Below are positions 35,179-43,661 of a stretch of DNA of 43,663 bases, in pieces (position 1 is the stretch's first letter; each line of letters starts with the position of its first letter). The stretch is from Geobacteraceae bacterium (GTDB lineage: Bacteria; Desulfobacterota; Desulfuromonadia; Geobacterales; Pseudopelobacteraceae), in the NCBI GenBank assembly GCA_025355325.1, contig JANXZX010000003.1:1-43663 (forward strand), read 5' to 3'. The notes below the pieces were generated by a model, which did no database searches, was not told the origin of the DNA, and saw nothing but the letters and a program-made list of their open reading frames with translations. The position numbers and the translations under genes are program-made.

Positions 35179-35970
35179 TTATTTCCGTTCCCACCGGGTG
35201 CGCAGGCGCGCAAGCTCCCGGCCATCGGCGGCGTTTTCTATGAGATGGATAAAACAACATGATGACCCGGGCAACCGCTCAATTTTCGATCTGATGACAT
35301 CACCATAGAGCGCCTCGGCACGAAAGCCGATTTCGAGAGAAGTCACCCTGAAATTCCGGTCAATGTCATCAGGCACCGCTTCAAGCGCCCAGGAAACGTA
35401 GACGGTGTTGTTGACATGCCGGTTGCCGTCAAGATCACCGCGCAATACCGGGAGGGTCAATTCATGTTCAGCCGCTTCCAGAACAGGAAGCGTACTGAAA
35501 TCATCATCAATGGCCCGCCCCGGCGTCAGTGGAAAATCAGGCAGCACGGCATCCAGCCTGGCCGGTCGCCGTGATTTCATATGGAGCACTGCCCATGATG
35601 TCGTTGCTCTGCCGATGACAATACCGCTGCCGTCGCACATTTCAAAATCCCTGATCATAAACAGCGGAACCCGCAGCGACGGCCAGGTTCTGATCCGGAT
35701 CAAATCGCCACCGCGAAGATAACGTTCCATCGCCAGATGAAGTCGAGACAAAACCCAGGTACACCCAACCTTGTGCAGGCTGCCGATCGAAGCATTCAAG
35801 AGCGCAGCATGGTCAATTCCGGCGGTCTGCATAAAGTTGAGCAGCGCCACATGGCGGACAAAACCGTATTGATCGGTTTCGTGGTACTGGATTGCAAAAT
35901 CACGTTCATAAACCGACGGCATCGTGACTGGCAATGTTTCACTCACCGCGCACGGTTTATTATCAGGCAT
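35179..35970 (-). CDS. acyl-ACP thioesterase family protein
   Basis: 263 residues with two hot-dog domains. The first contains FAIQYHETDQYGFV and the second DLDGNRHVNNTVYVSW, whose Asn/His are the family's active-site residues. It hydrolyses acyl-ACP (FatA/FatB type), releasing free fatty acids in the cytoplasm. The ATG at 35970 overlaps the last codons of the acyl-CoA ligase gene by 8 bases, so the two are translationally coupled. A later ATG (MPSVYERDF) at about 35922 is possible. Substrate chain length is not predictable. Confidence 0.85.
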   Translation of the reverse strand: MPDNKPCAVSETLPVTMPSVYERDFAIQYHETDQYGFVRHVALLNFMQTAGIDHAALLNASIGSLHKVGCTWVLSRLHLAMERYLRGGDLIRIRTWPSLRVPLFMIRDFEMCDGSGIVIGRATTSWAVLHMKSRRPARLDAVLPDFPLTPGRAIDDDFSTLPVLEAAEHELTLPVLRGDLDGNRHVNNTVYVSWALEAVPDDIDRNFRVTSLEIGFRAEALYGDVIRSKIERLPGSSCCFIHLIENAADGRELARLRTRWERK

Positions 35971-37603
35971 ATTTTTCCCTTAAAACCACCTTATTGACCT
36001 TACCCACACTGGTTTTATCAATCACGTCAATAAATCGCACCTTCATCAACACGACCTGTTTATTGACCAACCCCTTGTCGGCATATTCTTTGACATGGCG
36101 ACTGATATCTTTTTCAGTAAGTCCGCTTTCCGGACGGCGAATAACCAGCGCCAACGGGCGTTCACCCCATTTTTCATCTGGCGTGCCGATAACCGCCACC
36201 TCGGCAACACCGTGGCTGTGGGCAATAATATCCTCCAGCTCCAGAGAGGAAACCCATTCACCGGCAACTTTGATGACATCCTTGCTGCGGTCGGTAATGC
36301 GCACAAAACCAAGTTCATCCCGTACGGCAACATCTCCAGTATGCAGCCAACCTCCCTCCCACAGCCGTTCAGAAGCTTTATAGTCCTTAAGGTAGCCCTG
36401 AGTCAGCCAGGGCGCGCGCACAACAATTTCTCCCGGACTGATGTTGTCAGAAGGCTGTTTCTTCAGTGATGCATCAACGATTTTCAGGTCAACCAGCGGA
36501 AGCGCGCGACCGGTCTTGCAGCGGATGACGGCCTGCTCTTCCGGCGACAACGCCAGCATTTCCGGAGTCAGGTGAGCTAACGTCAAAATAGGACAGGTTT
36601 CGGACATACCATAGCCGGTGAAGACATCAATGCCGCGACCCATTGCGTCGAGACAGAGGGTGCGGGACATGGCGGCCCCGCCGATAATGAGCTTCCACCC
36701 GGACAGGTCAATACGCTGAGCATGGGGATGTTTGAGCAACATGTGAAGAATTGTCGGGACGCAATGGGAAAAAGTAACTTTCTCCTTCTCCACCAGTTCC
36801 AGCAACAGATCAGGAACATAGCGCCCCGGATAGACCTGTTTGACGCCAAGCATGGTTGCCACATACGGCATACCCCAGGCATGAACATGGAACATGGGGG
36901 TAATCGGCATATATACATCCTGACGATGAAAGCGGCCATTCCCCGAAGTGGAACCAAGCACCCCCAGAACACCCATGGTATGCAGCACCAGTTGCCGATG
37001 GCTGAAATACACCCCTTTGGGCATGCCGGTCGTCCCTGTCGAATAAAACGTGGTGGCACGGGTGTTTTCATCGAAGTCAGGAAAGTCGAATTCGGGAGAA
37101 GCCGCAGCGAGCAGCGACTCATATTCACCGCAAAAAGGGATGGTTGTTGCCGGTGCTGAAGGTTCGTCATTCAGCAGGACAAACCCTTTGACCGTATCCA
37201 TACGCCCGCGAATCTGTTCCAGAATCGGCAGGAACTCCGAATTGACCAGCAGGAAATCATCTTCGGCGTGATCGATTGTATAAAGAATCTGTTCCGGCGA
37301 GAGGCGCACGTTGATGGTATGCAGCACCGCTCCGATCATCGGCACGGCAAAGAAACACTCCAGGTAACGATGCGAATCCCAATCCATCACCGCCACAGTG
37401 TCTCCCGGTTTCACACCGAGAGAAGTCAGGGCATTGGCCAGCTTTGCCACCCTTCGGTGAAGTTCACGATAGGTGTATCTGAGCGTGCCGCGATAGACAA
37501 TTTCCTGATCGGGAGCATTCACAACCGGACAGAAAAGAATGTTTTTAATCAAGAGTTGATAATCGTAAGCGGACGGTGTACGGGCAATTGTGTTGTCTGG
37601 CAC
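35963..37603 (-). CDS. fatty-acid acyl-CoA ligase (AMP-forming)
   Basis: 546 residues. AMP-binding motif FYSTGTTGMPKGV near 190, GYGMSETCP and WLHTGDVAVRDELGFV with the Asp of A5/A7, and a C-terminal Lys in KTSVGKVNK are all present. It activates fatty acids to acyl-CoA with ATP. A GTG start at 37603 has AAGGAGG eight bases upstream. It precedes the acyl-ACP thioesterase gene and overlaps it, suggesting that fatty acids freed from ACP are re-activated as CoA esters. The family is medium- or long-chain by similarity; the real substrate is inference. Confidence 0.9.
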   Translation of the reverse strand: MPDNTIARTPSAYDYQLLIKNILFCPVVNAPDQEIVYRGTLRYTYRELHRRVAKLANALTSLGVKPGDTVAVMDWDSHRYLECFFAVPMIGAVLHTINVRLSPEQILYTIDHAEDDFLLVNSEFLPILEQIRGRMDTVKGFVLLNDEPSAPATTIPFCGEYESLLAAASPEFDFPDFDENTRATTFYSTGTTGMPKGVYFSHRQLVLHTMGVLGVLGSTSGNGRFHRQDVYMPITPMFHVHAWGMPYVATMLGVKQVYPGRYVPDLLLELVEKEKVTFSHCVPTILHMLLKHPHAQRIDLSGWKLIIGGAAMSRTLCLDAMGRGIDVFTGYGMSETCPILTLAHLTPEMLALSPEEQAVIRCKTGRALPLVDLKIVDASLKKQPSDNISPGEIVVRAPWLTQGYLKDYKASERLWEGGWLHTGDVAVRDELGFVRITDRSKDVIKVAGEWVSSLELEDIIAHSHGVAEVAVIGTPDEKWGERPLALVIRRPESGLTEKDISRHVKEYADKGLVNKQVVLMKVRFIDVIDKTSVGKVNKVVLREKYA

Positions 37604-37665
37604 AGCTGCAGCCTCCTTGTGTATATTGGTATATTGGATATGGGTGTCTCGCCTTACACCCGGAT

Positions 37666-39015
37666 TTAATTGAAAATGGCGTCAAGGGCCCCTTGGACTG
37701 TGGCAACACCTTCCAGGCGGATGCCCCGTTTTTTGAGCCGCTTCAGGCTGCCGGATGGAACGATGCAGCGCTTGAAGCCGAGCTTTTCCGCTTCGGCGAT
37801 GCGCAATTCCGGCTGCGTGACCGCCCGGACTTCCCCTGCCAGACCAACTTCACCAAAGATGACCGTATCAGGCGGCACCGCTTTATCGAGGTGACTGGAG
37901 GCCACCGCCATAATCATAGCCAGGTCGGCCGCCGGTTCGTTCAGGCGCGCCCCGCCGGCCGCATTCAAAAAGATGTCCTGACCAGCCATGTGCAAGCCGA
38001 CTTTCTTCTCCAGCACAGCAACCAGCAGGGCCAACCGATTATGGTCAACCCCGATGGTAGTTCTGCGTGGTTGACCGTAGGATGACGGAGTCACCAGCGC
38101 CTGAAGCTCTACCAGCAGCGGCCTGCTCCCCTCTAGCGACGTTGTGACGACCGAGCCCGATACGCCTAAGGGCCGCTCGGAAAGGAACAGTTCTGATGGA
38201 TTTGCCACGCCGCACAGTCCTTCCTGTTTCATTTCGAAGACCCCGATTTCATTGGTCGAACCGAAGCGGTTTTTGACCGCCCGGAGGATCCGGAAGGGAT
38301 GACTGCCGTCTCCTTCAAAATAAAGCACGGTGTCAACCATATGCTCCAGCACACGCGGCCCGGCTATCGAGCCATCTTTTGTTACGTGACCGACAATAAA
38401 AATCGGGATATCGCTCCCTTTGGCAAGCAGCATCAGCTTGCCGGCTGATTCCCGCACCTGGCTGACGCTGCCGGGAGCCGATTCCAGAACAGACGTCCAG
38501 ACGGTCTGGATCGAGTCAACTACCATAGCAGCTGGCTTGAGTTTAGTAGCCTGGGCCAGAATCGCTTCCAGCGAATTTTCCGCAAGAATCAACAGGTTCT
38601 TACTTGAGGCCCCAAGACGTTCACCCCGGAGACGGGTCTGCGAAGCCGATTCCTCACCCGATACATACAGCACTTTGCCAGCCTCTTCAGCCAGAGTATG
38701 CATCGCCTGGAGCAGCAGGGTTGACTTGCCGATACCGGGGTCGCCGCCGATCAGAACCAGTGATCCGGGAACAATGCCGCCGCCCAGTACCCGGTCGAGT
38801 TCGCCGATGCCGGTTGGCCTGCGGGTCTCCGCCTGCGGAGGGACATCACAGATCGGCACCGGTTGCGCGCTCCCTGTTGAGCGTGCCGCATGGGTCGCCG
38901 TTACGACAACCTCTTCCGCCATGCTGTTCCAGGCTCCGCAATCGGGACATTTGCCAAGCCATTTGGGGGACTGACTGCCGCATTTCTGGCAGGTAAAGAT
39001 CGTTTTCTGCTTCAT
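37666..39015 (-). CDS. radA: DNA repair protein RadA (Sms)
   Basis: 449 residues. An N-terminal zinc finger (CQKCGSQSPKWLGKCPDCG), a RecA-like ATPase with Walker A GGDPGIGKST, the RadA-specific KNRFG motif and a C-terminal Lon-protease-like domain (ALLVAVLEKK, DIFLNAAGG, VIFGEVGLAGEVRAV) are all intact. It is a helicase that promotes branch migration in recombination and repair. The ATG follows GAGAGGG. The acyl-CoA ligase gene starts 62 bases downstream in the same direction, so they might be co-transcribed. Confidence 0.95.
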   Translation of the reverse strand: MKQKTIFTCQKCGSQSPKWLGKCPDCGAWNSMAEEVVVTATHAARSTGSAQPVPICDVPPQAETRRPTGIGELDRVLGGGIVPGSLVLIGGDPGIGKSTLLLQAMHTLAEEAGKVLYVSGEESASQTRLRGERLGASSKNLLILAENSLEAILAQATKLKPAAMVVDSIQTVWTSVLESAPGSVSQVRESAGKLMLLAKGSDIPIFIVGHVTKDGSIAGPRVLEHMVDTVLYFEGDGSHPFRILRAVKNRFGSTNEIGVFEMKQEGLCGVANPSELFLSERPLGVSGSVVTTSLEGSRPLLVELQALVTPSSYGQPRRTTIGVDHNRLALLVAVLEKKVGLHMAGQDIFLNAAGGARLNEPAADLAMIMAVASSHLDKAVPPDTVIFGEVGLAGEVRAVTQPELRIAEAEKLGFKRCIVPSGSLKRLKKRGIRLEGVATVQGALDAIFN

Positions 39016-39071
39016 AAGCCCTCTCGGGAGATTGCCATGTGGGATATTGTTTCGTATTGATTAGTAAGTTA

Positions 39072-39110
39072 GAAATTATTTTCTGCGTGTTTCTGGCAGA
39101 AAATAATTTC
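39072..39110. repeat. perfect 15-bp inverted repeat, unassigned
   Basis: GAAATTATTTTCTGC and GCAGAAAATAATTTC pair perfectly around a 9-base loop. It lies 57 bases before radA, in the 356-base gap between radA and the flavodiiron gene. No T-run follows on either strand. It may be an operator, an extragenic palindrome or part of a small RNA. The rest of the gap has only the fprA promoter. Confidence 0.55.
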
Positions 39111-39249
39111 GTTAACGCACTTATTCAGTTTATCTGGGCTAGGGGAAGAAATGTGCGGCGCAGTATGGCATAACTTCCGTACATAATACAAGAAACGGCA
39201 CCCGGATTTATATCGGCCACCGTCACTCCCTGAAAAATCTTTTTGCACC

Positions 39250-39279
39250 TTGAACAAAATATATTAGTTCTGCTATATT
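39250..39279 (+). promoter_or_regulatory. candidate promoter for the flavodiiron gene
   Basis: TTGAAC and TATATT are 18 bases apart, and TGC before TATATT gives an extended -10. Transcription would start near 39286, about 86 bases before the ATG. Confidence 0.6.
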
Positions 39280-39371
39280 GCCAGGCTGATTCGACAACAT
39301 ATAAATTACCGTACGCATGCGCCTCCTCACAGTAGCGGATTGCTCCATGCAAAAAAAGGAGATTGTACATT

Positions 39372-40562
39372 ATGCTGGGACCAATAGAAATTAAACCGGG
39401 ACTTTACTGGATCGGCTCGGAAGATCCTGATCTGCGGGTCTTTGACGATCTTTTCCCTACAGAACACGGCACCAGTTACAATGCCTACCTGTATAAAGGG
39501 GCCGACAAAACCGTCCTTATCGACACCGTTGAGGAAAAGTTTGTTGACGAATATATGGACAAAGTCCGGTCGCTCGTTGACCCTAAAACCATCGATTACA
39601 TCATCGTCAACCACACGGAGCACGACCACTCCGGTTCACTTTCATACCTGCTGGAGCAGGCTCCCCAGGCAGAGGTTTATTGCTCGATCGCCGCCAAGAA
39701 TTTTCTTGGCAACATTCTTCCCAAGCCGATAATCTGCCACACGGTAAAAGACGGGGAAACCCTTGATCTGGGCGGCAAAACCCTCCGCTTTATTATGGCC
39801 CCGTTTCTCCATTGGCCCGACACCATGTTCACCAGGCTGGAGGAGGACAATATCCTTTTCAGCTGTGACGCTTTCGGTGCCCACTACTGGCAGACCGGTC
39901 ACATCTTCAACGACGAGGTGGATGACTTTACCTCTGCCCGCCATTTTTACTTTGACTGCATCTTCCGTCCCTTTAAAGACAAGATACTGGCGGCCGTAGA
40001 AAAAATCCGCCATGATGTGATTGACATGATCTGCCCCAGTCACGGGCCGATTATCAGGCGCGATCCGTGGAGAGTTATCGAGCAGTTTGAAAACTGGAGC
40101 AAACCGACTTCACAGAACAAAAAGATCGTTCTTCTGTTTCTGTCACCCCACGGCAGCACCGAAAAGATGGCCAATGCTGTCGCTGCCGGCGCCGCGTACA
40201 ATGGCATCGAAGTGGCCAGTTTTCACATCAACAACCTTAACGCCAGCGAGCTGCGCAACCTGATGGAAGAGGCTGATGCCCTGCTTTTCGGAATTCCAAC
40301 CTTTAACCGTGACATTGCCAAACCGATGTGGGATGTGTTGGCCTACCTCAGCACTGTTAAGCTAAAGACCAATCTGGCGGGAATTTTCGGCAGTTACGGA
40401 TGGAGCGGTGAGGCCTGCAAAATGGCGGAAGACCGCCTGAAAACCCTCGGCTTCAAACTGGTTGGTGACACGGTACGAACAACGTTCTCACCAAAACCGG
40501 AAGTGCTCGCGCAGTGCGAAGCGCTTGGACGCGCAGCGGCCGATGCGGTGGCTGCCAGATAA
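39372..40562 (+). CDS. FprA-type flavodiiron protein
   Basis: About 396 residues. An N-terminal metallo-beta-lactamase-like domain (1 to about 245) has HTEHDHSGS for the di-iron site, with further ligands in the SCDAFGAHY region and CPSHGP; a C-terminal flavodoxin domain (about 255-390) has LSPHGSTEKMANAV for the FMN phosphate. It reduces O2 or NO to protect an anaerobe. AGGAG lies 10 bases before the ATG at 39372; a TTG at 39363 is too close. A strong terminator follows. Confidence 0.93.
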   Translation: MLGPIEIKPGLYWIGSEDPDLRVFDDLFPTEHGTSYNAYLYKGADKTVLIDTVEEKFVDEYMDKVRSLVDPKTIDYIIVNHTEHDHSGSLSYLLEQAPQAEVYCSIAAKNFLGNILPKPIICHTVKDGETLDLGGKTLRFIMAPFLHWPDTMFTRLEEDNILFSCDAFGAHYWQTGHIFNDEVDDFTSARHFYFDCIFRPFKDKILAAVEKIRHDVIDMICPSHGPIIRRDPWRVIEQFENWSKPTSQNKKIVLLFLSPHGSTEKMANAVAAGAAYNGIEVASFHINNLNASELRNLMEEADALLFGIPTFNRDIAKPMWDVLAYLSTVKLKTNLAGIFGSYGWSGEACKMAEDRLKTLGFKLVGDTVRTTFSPKPEVLAQCEALGRAAADAVAAR

Positions 40563-40594
40563 AATATTTTCGGGAATTGTTTCGAGAATACAAG

Positions 40595-40633
40595 AACGAG
40601 GCTGGCGTAACGCTTGCCTCGTTTTTTTCTTTT
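40595..40633 (+). terminator. rho-independent terminator after the flavodiiron gene
   Basis: AACGAGGC pairs with GCCTCGTT around a 13-base loop, followed by seven Ts and TTTTT on the + strand. Confidence 0.85.
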
Positions 40634-40818
40634 TATCCGCAAAAAACGGGGCTGACCGTAAATTGAACGAAGATAATTTGCCTTTCCGCCACATTACATT
40701 TGAATGGATATGGCGGTGGTTTTCTGATATTGATAGAGATGATGGTTGCGGTAACCGTCCGTAAACAAAGATAAATTGTAACTCGTCATGACACGACAAA
40801 ACCGCGAGGGTGGTTTAT

Positions 40819-41178
40819 ATGGCAGCTGCCAGTTTAAAACAACAACAGTACGGCGAATTGATCGCACCTGAAACCATTGAAGGTGTTGCAAAAGTTATTG
40901 TTGAAAACTTCCATCCTGAAAAAATAATACTCTTTGGCTCCTACGCCAGCGGCAACCCTACGCCAGATAGTGATCTTGATTTTTTAGTGGTGATGGATAC
41001 GGATCAACCAAGAAATAAGCGTTCTGTGCCTATTCGATTGATGTTTAACCCTGTTCCATGTGCGATGGATATTCTCGTGTACACTCCTGATGAAGTTAAA
41101 AAGTGGAATGGCGCAACCAATCATATTGTTACTGAAGCATTCCTGGACGGGAAGGTGATTTATGACCATAGACAATGA
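40819..41178 (+). CDS. MNT nucleotidyltransferase (MntA-type)
   Basis: 119 residues with the minimal nucleotidyltransferase signature GSYASGNPTPDSDLD: Gly40-Ser41 and Asp52/Asp54 are the catalytic set, and a third Asp (about 84) lies in CAMDILVY. MNT proteins in HEPN pairs act as antitoxins that AMPylate their HEPN partner. The ATG at 40819 has an AGGG eight bases upstream; an in-frame GTG lies at 40810. It overlaps the HEPN gene by 17 bases. The Asp pair is intact, so activity is likely. Confidence 0.86.
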   Translation: MAAASLKQQQYGELIAPETIEGVAKVIVENFHPEKIILFGSYASGNPTPDSDLDFLVVMDTDQPRNKRSVPIRLMFNPVPCAMDILVYTPDEVKKWNGATNHIVTEAFLDGKVIYDHRQ

Positions 41179-41557
41179 ACTCGCATTGAAGTTTTTGCGC
41201 AAAGCCGAACATGATCTTGGCTCCGCCCGTCTGTTGTTGACAGGTGAAAATCTTTTTGATTCCGTGTGCTTTCATTGCCAGCAACTGTCAGAAAAATCAA
41301 TCAAAGCCCTGCTTACAAATAAATCAGTCCGTTTCAAAAAAATTCATGACCTAGACGTTCTGCTGTCACTTCTTGATGATCATGATTTCAATTCTTTCAG
41401 AAGCTACGCCTTGATATTGAATTCATATGCGGTAGATGCCCGCTACCCAGGTGACTATGTTGAACCTGAACGCGAAGAAGCTGAAGAAGCACTGCGAATG
41501 GCAACTGAAATATATGAACTTGCCTTGAAGAAGCTTAACATTAGTAACAATAAATGA
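41162..41557 (+). CDS. HEPN-domain protein, toxin partner of MNT
   Basis: 131 residues, mostly helical. Residues 57-62 (RFKKIH) give the R-x4-H motif of HEPN ribonucleases. FLRKAEHDLGSARLLL and CFHCQQLSEKSIKALL are typical of the DUF86-like/HEPN small family paired with MNT. The pair works as a toxin-antitoxin module, often in defence islands. Its ORF overlaps MNT by 17 bases, ensuring joint translation. The ATPase remnant starts at the neighbouring base on the opposite strand. Confidence 0.83.
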   Translation: MTIDNELALKFLRKAEHDLGSARLLLTGENLFDSVCFHCQQLSEKSIKALLTNKSVRFKKIHDLDVLLSLLDDHDFNSFRSYALILNSYAVDARYPGDYVEPEREEAEEALRMATEIYELALKKLNISNNK

Positions 41558-41752
41558 TCATCCGGAACTTGAATTCACATCTGCCGTAATAAATCCCCTG
41601 ATATTCCAATTACAGTTCCTTTCAAGAGCGTTACAAAGCTTCTCCAACGCCAGTCGGATGTTGGATGTTTTGCCCACTTGACGCATACCGGTAATGACGA
41701 GTATTTCTGAACCGTCAAGAAACGGATTATTGTTGATAGCAGTGATCTTTTA
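41558..41752 (-). pseudogene. P-loop ATPase remnant
   Basis: In the frame of the racemase fragment, directly after its TAA, a 64-residue open stretch reads KITAINNNPFLDGSEILV, then ITGMRQVGKTSN. GMRQVGKTS matches the Walker A of ATPases that precede DUF4143-like domains. No start codon, Walker B or C-terminal part follows; it stops at 41558. It is best seen as a fragment left by deletion. The assignment rests on one motif. Confidence 0.4.
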
Positions 41753-41938
41753 GTCAGCATTAAGGCTACTCCATTCCTTCCTGGAGACTAGCGAAAGCAC
41801 TTCTTCGATGTTGACGCTATAGATAATGATTTCCGGGGCAGCCAGGCTACCCTCCGTCCTGAATGCCTCGATAATGCTTTTATAATAATCAACCGTTGAT
41901 TCTGGGCCAAGACCGCCTATAATGCCAATTTTTTTCAC
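41750..41938 (-). pseudogene. truncated aspartate/glutamate racemase
   Basis: A GTG at 41938 with a good AGGAG seven bases upstream opens KKIGIIGGLGPESTVDYY, the N-terminus of the aspartate racemase family, with further typical APEIIIYSVNIEEVL. It stops after 62 residues, against about 230 normally, so both catalytic cysteines are gone. The ribosome site still looks usable. The downstream in-frame ATPase remnant suggests a deletion joined two genes near 41750. Confidence 0.75.
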
Positions 41939-42009
41939 GGTGGTACTCCTGTTTTTAATGGTTTGCTGGGGAAGTGTAAGTTTGTCAAATGCATAACGGG
42001 GCCGGAAAT

Positions 42010-42031
42010 CACCGGCGGTTTCAGGCCGGTG
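42010..42031. repeat. short GC-rich hairpin
   Basis: CACCGGC and GCCGGTG pair around GGTTTCAG, about 75 bases upstream of the racemase fragment start. No T-run follows on the minus strand. Confidence 0.45.
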
Positions 42032-42133
42032 CATTTACGTGGTTGGCACATCTCATTTCTTCAAATAGTGGAAAAAGGAGAGTTGACTCTTCATTCTTCT
42101 CATTCATAGCTTCCCTAACAATGCTAAGTGAAA

Positions 42134-43473
42134 CTATTTAATAGAATCGTAATGTGCAATTACCTGCACAACACGATTTAATAATGGCTTTAAACCGTCA
42201 AAATCTACATCTTTCTTTTGTGCTTTTACAATATACTGAGCAAATGCATCTTTGCTCAGGTCTTTGTCGTCGTCTCTATTACCGACAGTGTTAAAACACT
42301 TGCCGTTGTACTTTCTTAGTCTATCTATATCTTTGAAAAAGTACTCTATATCAGTTTTACAGTCATTAGCACCAAGAGGAGTAGTTACTAAATATAGATT
42401 GTGGAATATATGAACGAAATCAGCTTTTCTAATATCTGATATTAACTTTAAGCTAGTTGGATAAATTGTAGCATCCGAAATCTTAGCAACATAACTCAGT
42501 GATGCTTTCGGTCCATTATCATTATCAGCAATAATAATGACTGGATTCACCGGCTTTGGAGCTGTAAACTGCTTCAGTTGCGTTTTGTATCCTTTTACAA
42601 AATCCTTTAAATAGTCTGTTCCTCCATATAGCTCCAACAAAAACCTGGTACGCTCTGAATATTTAACAAATCTTATCAGCAACTCATACGGCGTATCTTT
42701 TGTTTTAACTTTTGCGAGAGATGGGAATGAACTAGCAAGCATATTAATTGCTGTCATTAGATATACATTATCAGTTTTCCCCTCAGTTAAAATCGTAGGT
42801 TTATCATTTGCGTAAAACAAACGATAAAAAAGAAACTGGCTAAATGTCTTTTCTCGCCCGTTAAATAAATACCGTCGTTTCTTAGCTTGATTCTTTTCAT
42901 ACGCTTCTTTTCTGGTCTGATAACTAGCATTAAGCGCAGGTTTTTGACGTAGTCTATTGTAATGGTCAACTTGATCTATAAAGTTAAGCTGGCCTTCAAG
43001 CTCATTGATATTGCCTTCAACAATTTCATCATCAACTTTCTTGCTAAATGAACCCGTCTTAAAAAGCGAGTTGCATTGCGCTCGCACAGTACGCCAGTAT
43101 TCTTTTTTTATATTGGGTTTTTGATTTACAACGAGGCCAGTTACATCTTGCCTAGAGTCTTTGTACTGTATTCTTGTTTTTTTATTATTAATTCTAAAGC
43201 CAGCTCGCTTGATTTCATATCTCAGTTTATTACCATCAAGATATAACCCATTCTCATAACGCATTATTTGTGGTGGGAAAATTTTTTCACGCGTAGAAAA
43301 AGTAATATCGTCAGCATATCTTGTGTAAATGCATGAATGTTTTGCAGCGAGGGCTGCAAGCCTGATATCTAATGAATGGGTGATTAAGTTGGTTATAACT
43401 GGTGAACATGGGCTCCCCTGTGGAAGCTCATTATTGTGACAGGCAATTTGTGCGATAACTGTAGCTATGTGTG
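42134..43473 (-). CDS. retron reverse transcriptase fused to a Toprim domain (3' exon, Eco2-like)
   Basis: 445 residues of the 3' part are open from 43473 to the stop at 42134. Just inside the boundary the sequence reads HIATVIAQIACHNNELPQG then SPCSPVITNLI, followed by RYADD at 43308-43322 and, at about 50 residues later, VTGLVVNQKPNI. LPQGSP, YADD and VTG-VN are RT motifs, the last being a mark of retron RTs. After a helical linker comes TEGKTD (Glu near 42784) and IIADNDNG (DxD at 42518-42526), the metal-binding residues of a Toprim domain. RT-Toprim fusion is the Eco2/Ec67 retron form. The 5' part, with the NAXXH motif, and the retron ncRNA are outside the window. Confidence 0.85.
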
Positions 43474-43474
43474 G

Positions 43475-43545
43475 TAGAGTAGGGGACAGGTTTCACCCAG
43501 TCCCCCCTCATCAAACCGGACATGCAGTTTTCCCGCATCCGGCTT
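43475..43545 (-). ncRNA. group II intron domains V and VI
   Basis: Domain V: AAGCCGGA pairs with TCCGGTTT (the catalytic AGC opposite GTT), then TGC / GCA, a GAAA-like loop and a two-base TG bulge. Domain VI: GGGGAC pairs with GTCCCC around CTGGGTGAAACCT, followed by CTACTCTAC, with an A about seven bases before the 3' end as the likely branch point. Confidence 0.75.
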
Positions 43546-43559
43546 TCCGATGTTCTTCA

Positions 43560-43661
43560 CTACACGGCATGCGCCTTCTTCCAGCCTGCTGTTGTGGGCA
43601 CTTTGTACAATCCGTATTTTCCATAAAGGACTTGACTGCCATACCTCGCATATCCAGTTCC
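43560..43661 (-). CDS. possible C-terminal end of the intron-encoded protein
   Basis: An open frame enters from the right edge and stops at 43560. Its last 34 residues include YGKYGLYKVP and TTAGWKKAHAV. The place, between the edge and domain V, fits the 3' end of an intron-encoded RT/maturase ORF in domain IV. I cannot confirm the family from this short piece; it may be only a chance open frame in the intron RNA. Confidence 0.35.
   Translation of the reverse strand, partial: GTGYARYGSQVLYGKYGLYKVPTTAGWKKAHAV

Noticed and set aside
39069..39257. Small gene in the radA-fprA gap
   Set aside because: The reading frame lacks a ribosome site and homology-like features and overlaps the inverted repeat and the fprA promoter region.
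41750..42034. Intact aspartate racemase
   Set aside because: Only 62 residues remain from a good start and the catalytic cysteines are missing; an extension upstream of the GTG does not match the family.
43264..43473. Retron gene starting at the ATG 43264
   Set aside because: That ATG lies after YADD inside the RT domain; the frame is open upstream to the intron boundary and contains further RT motifs.
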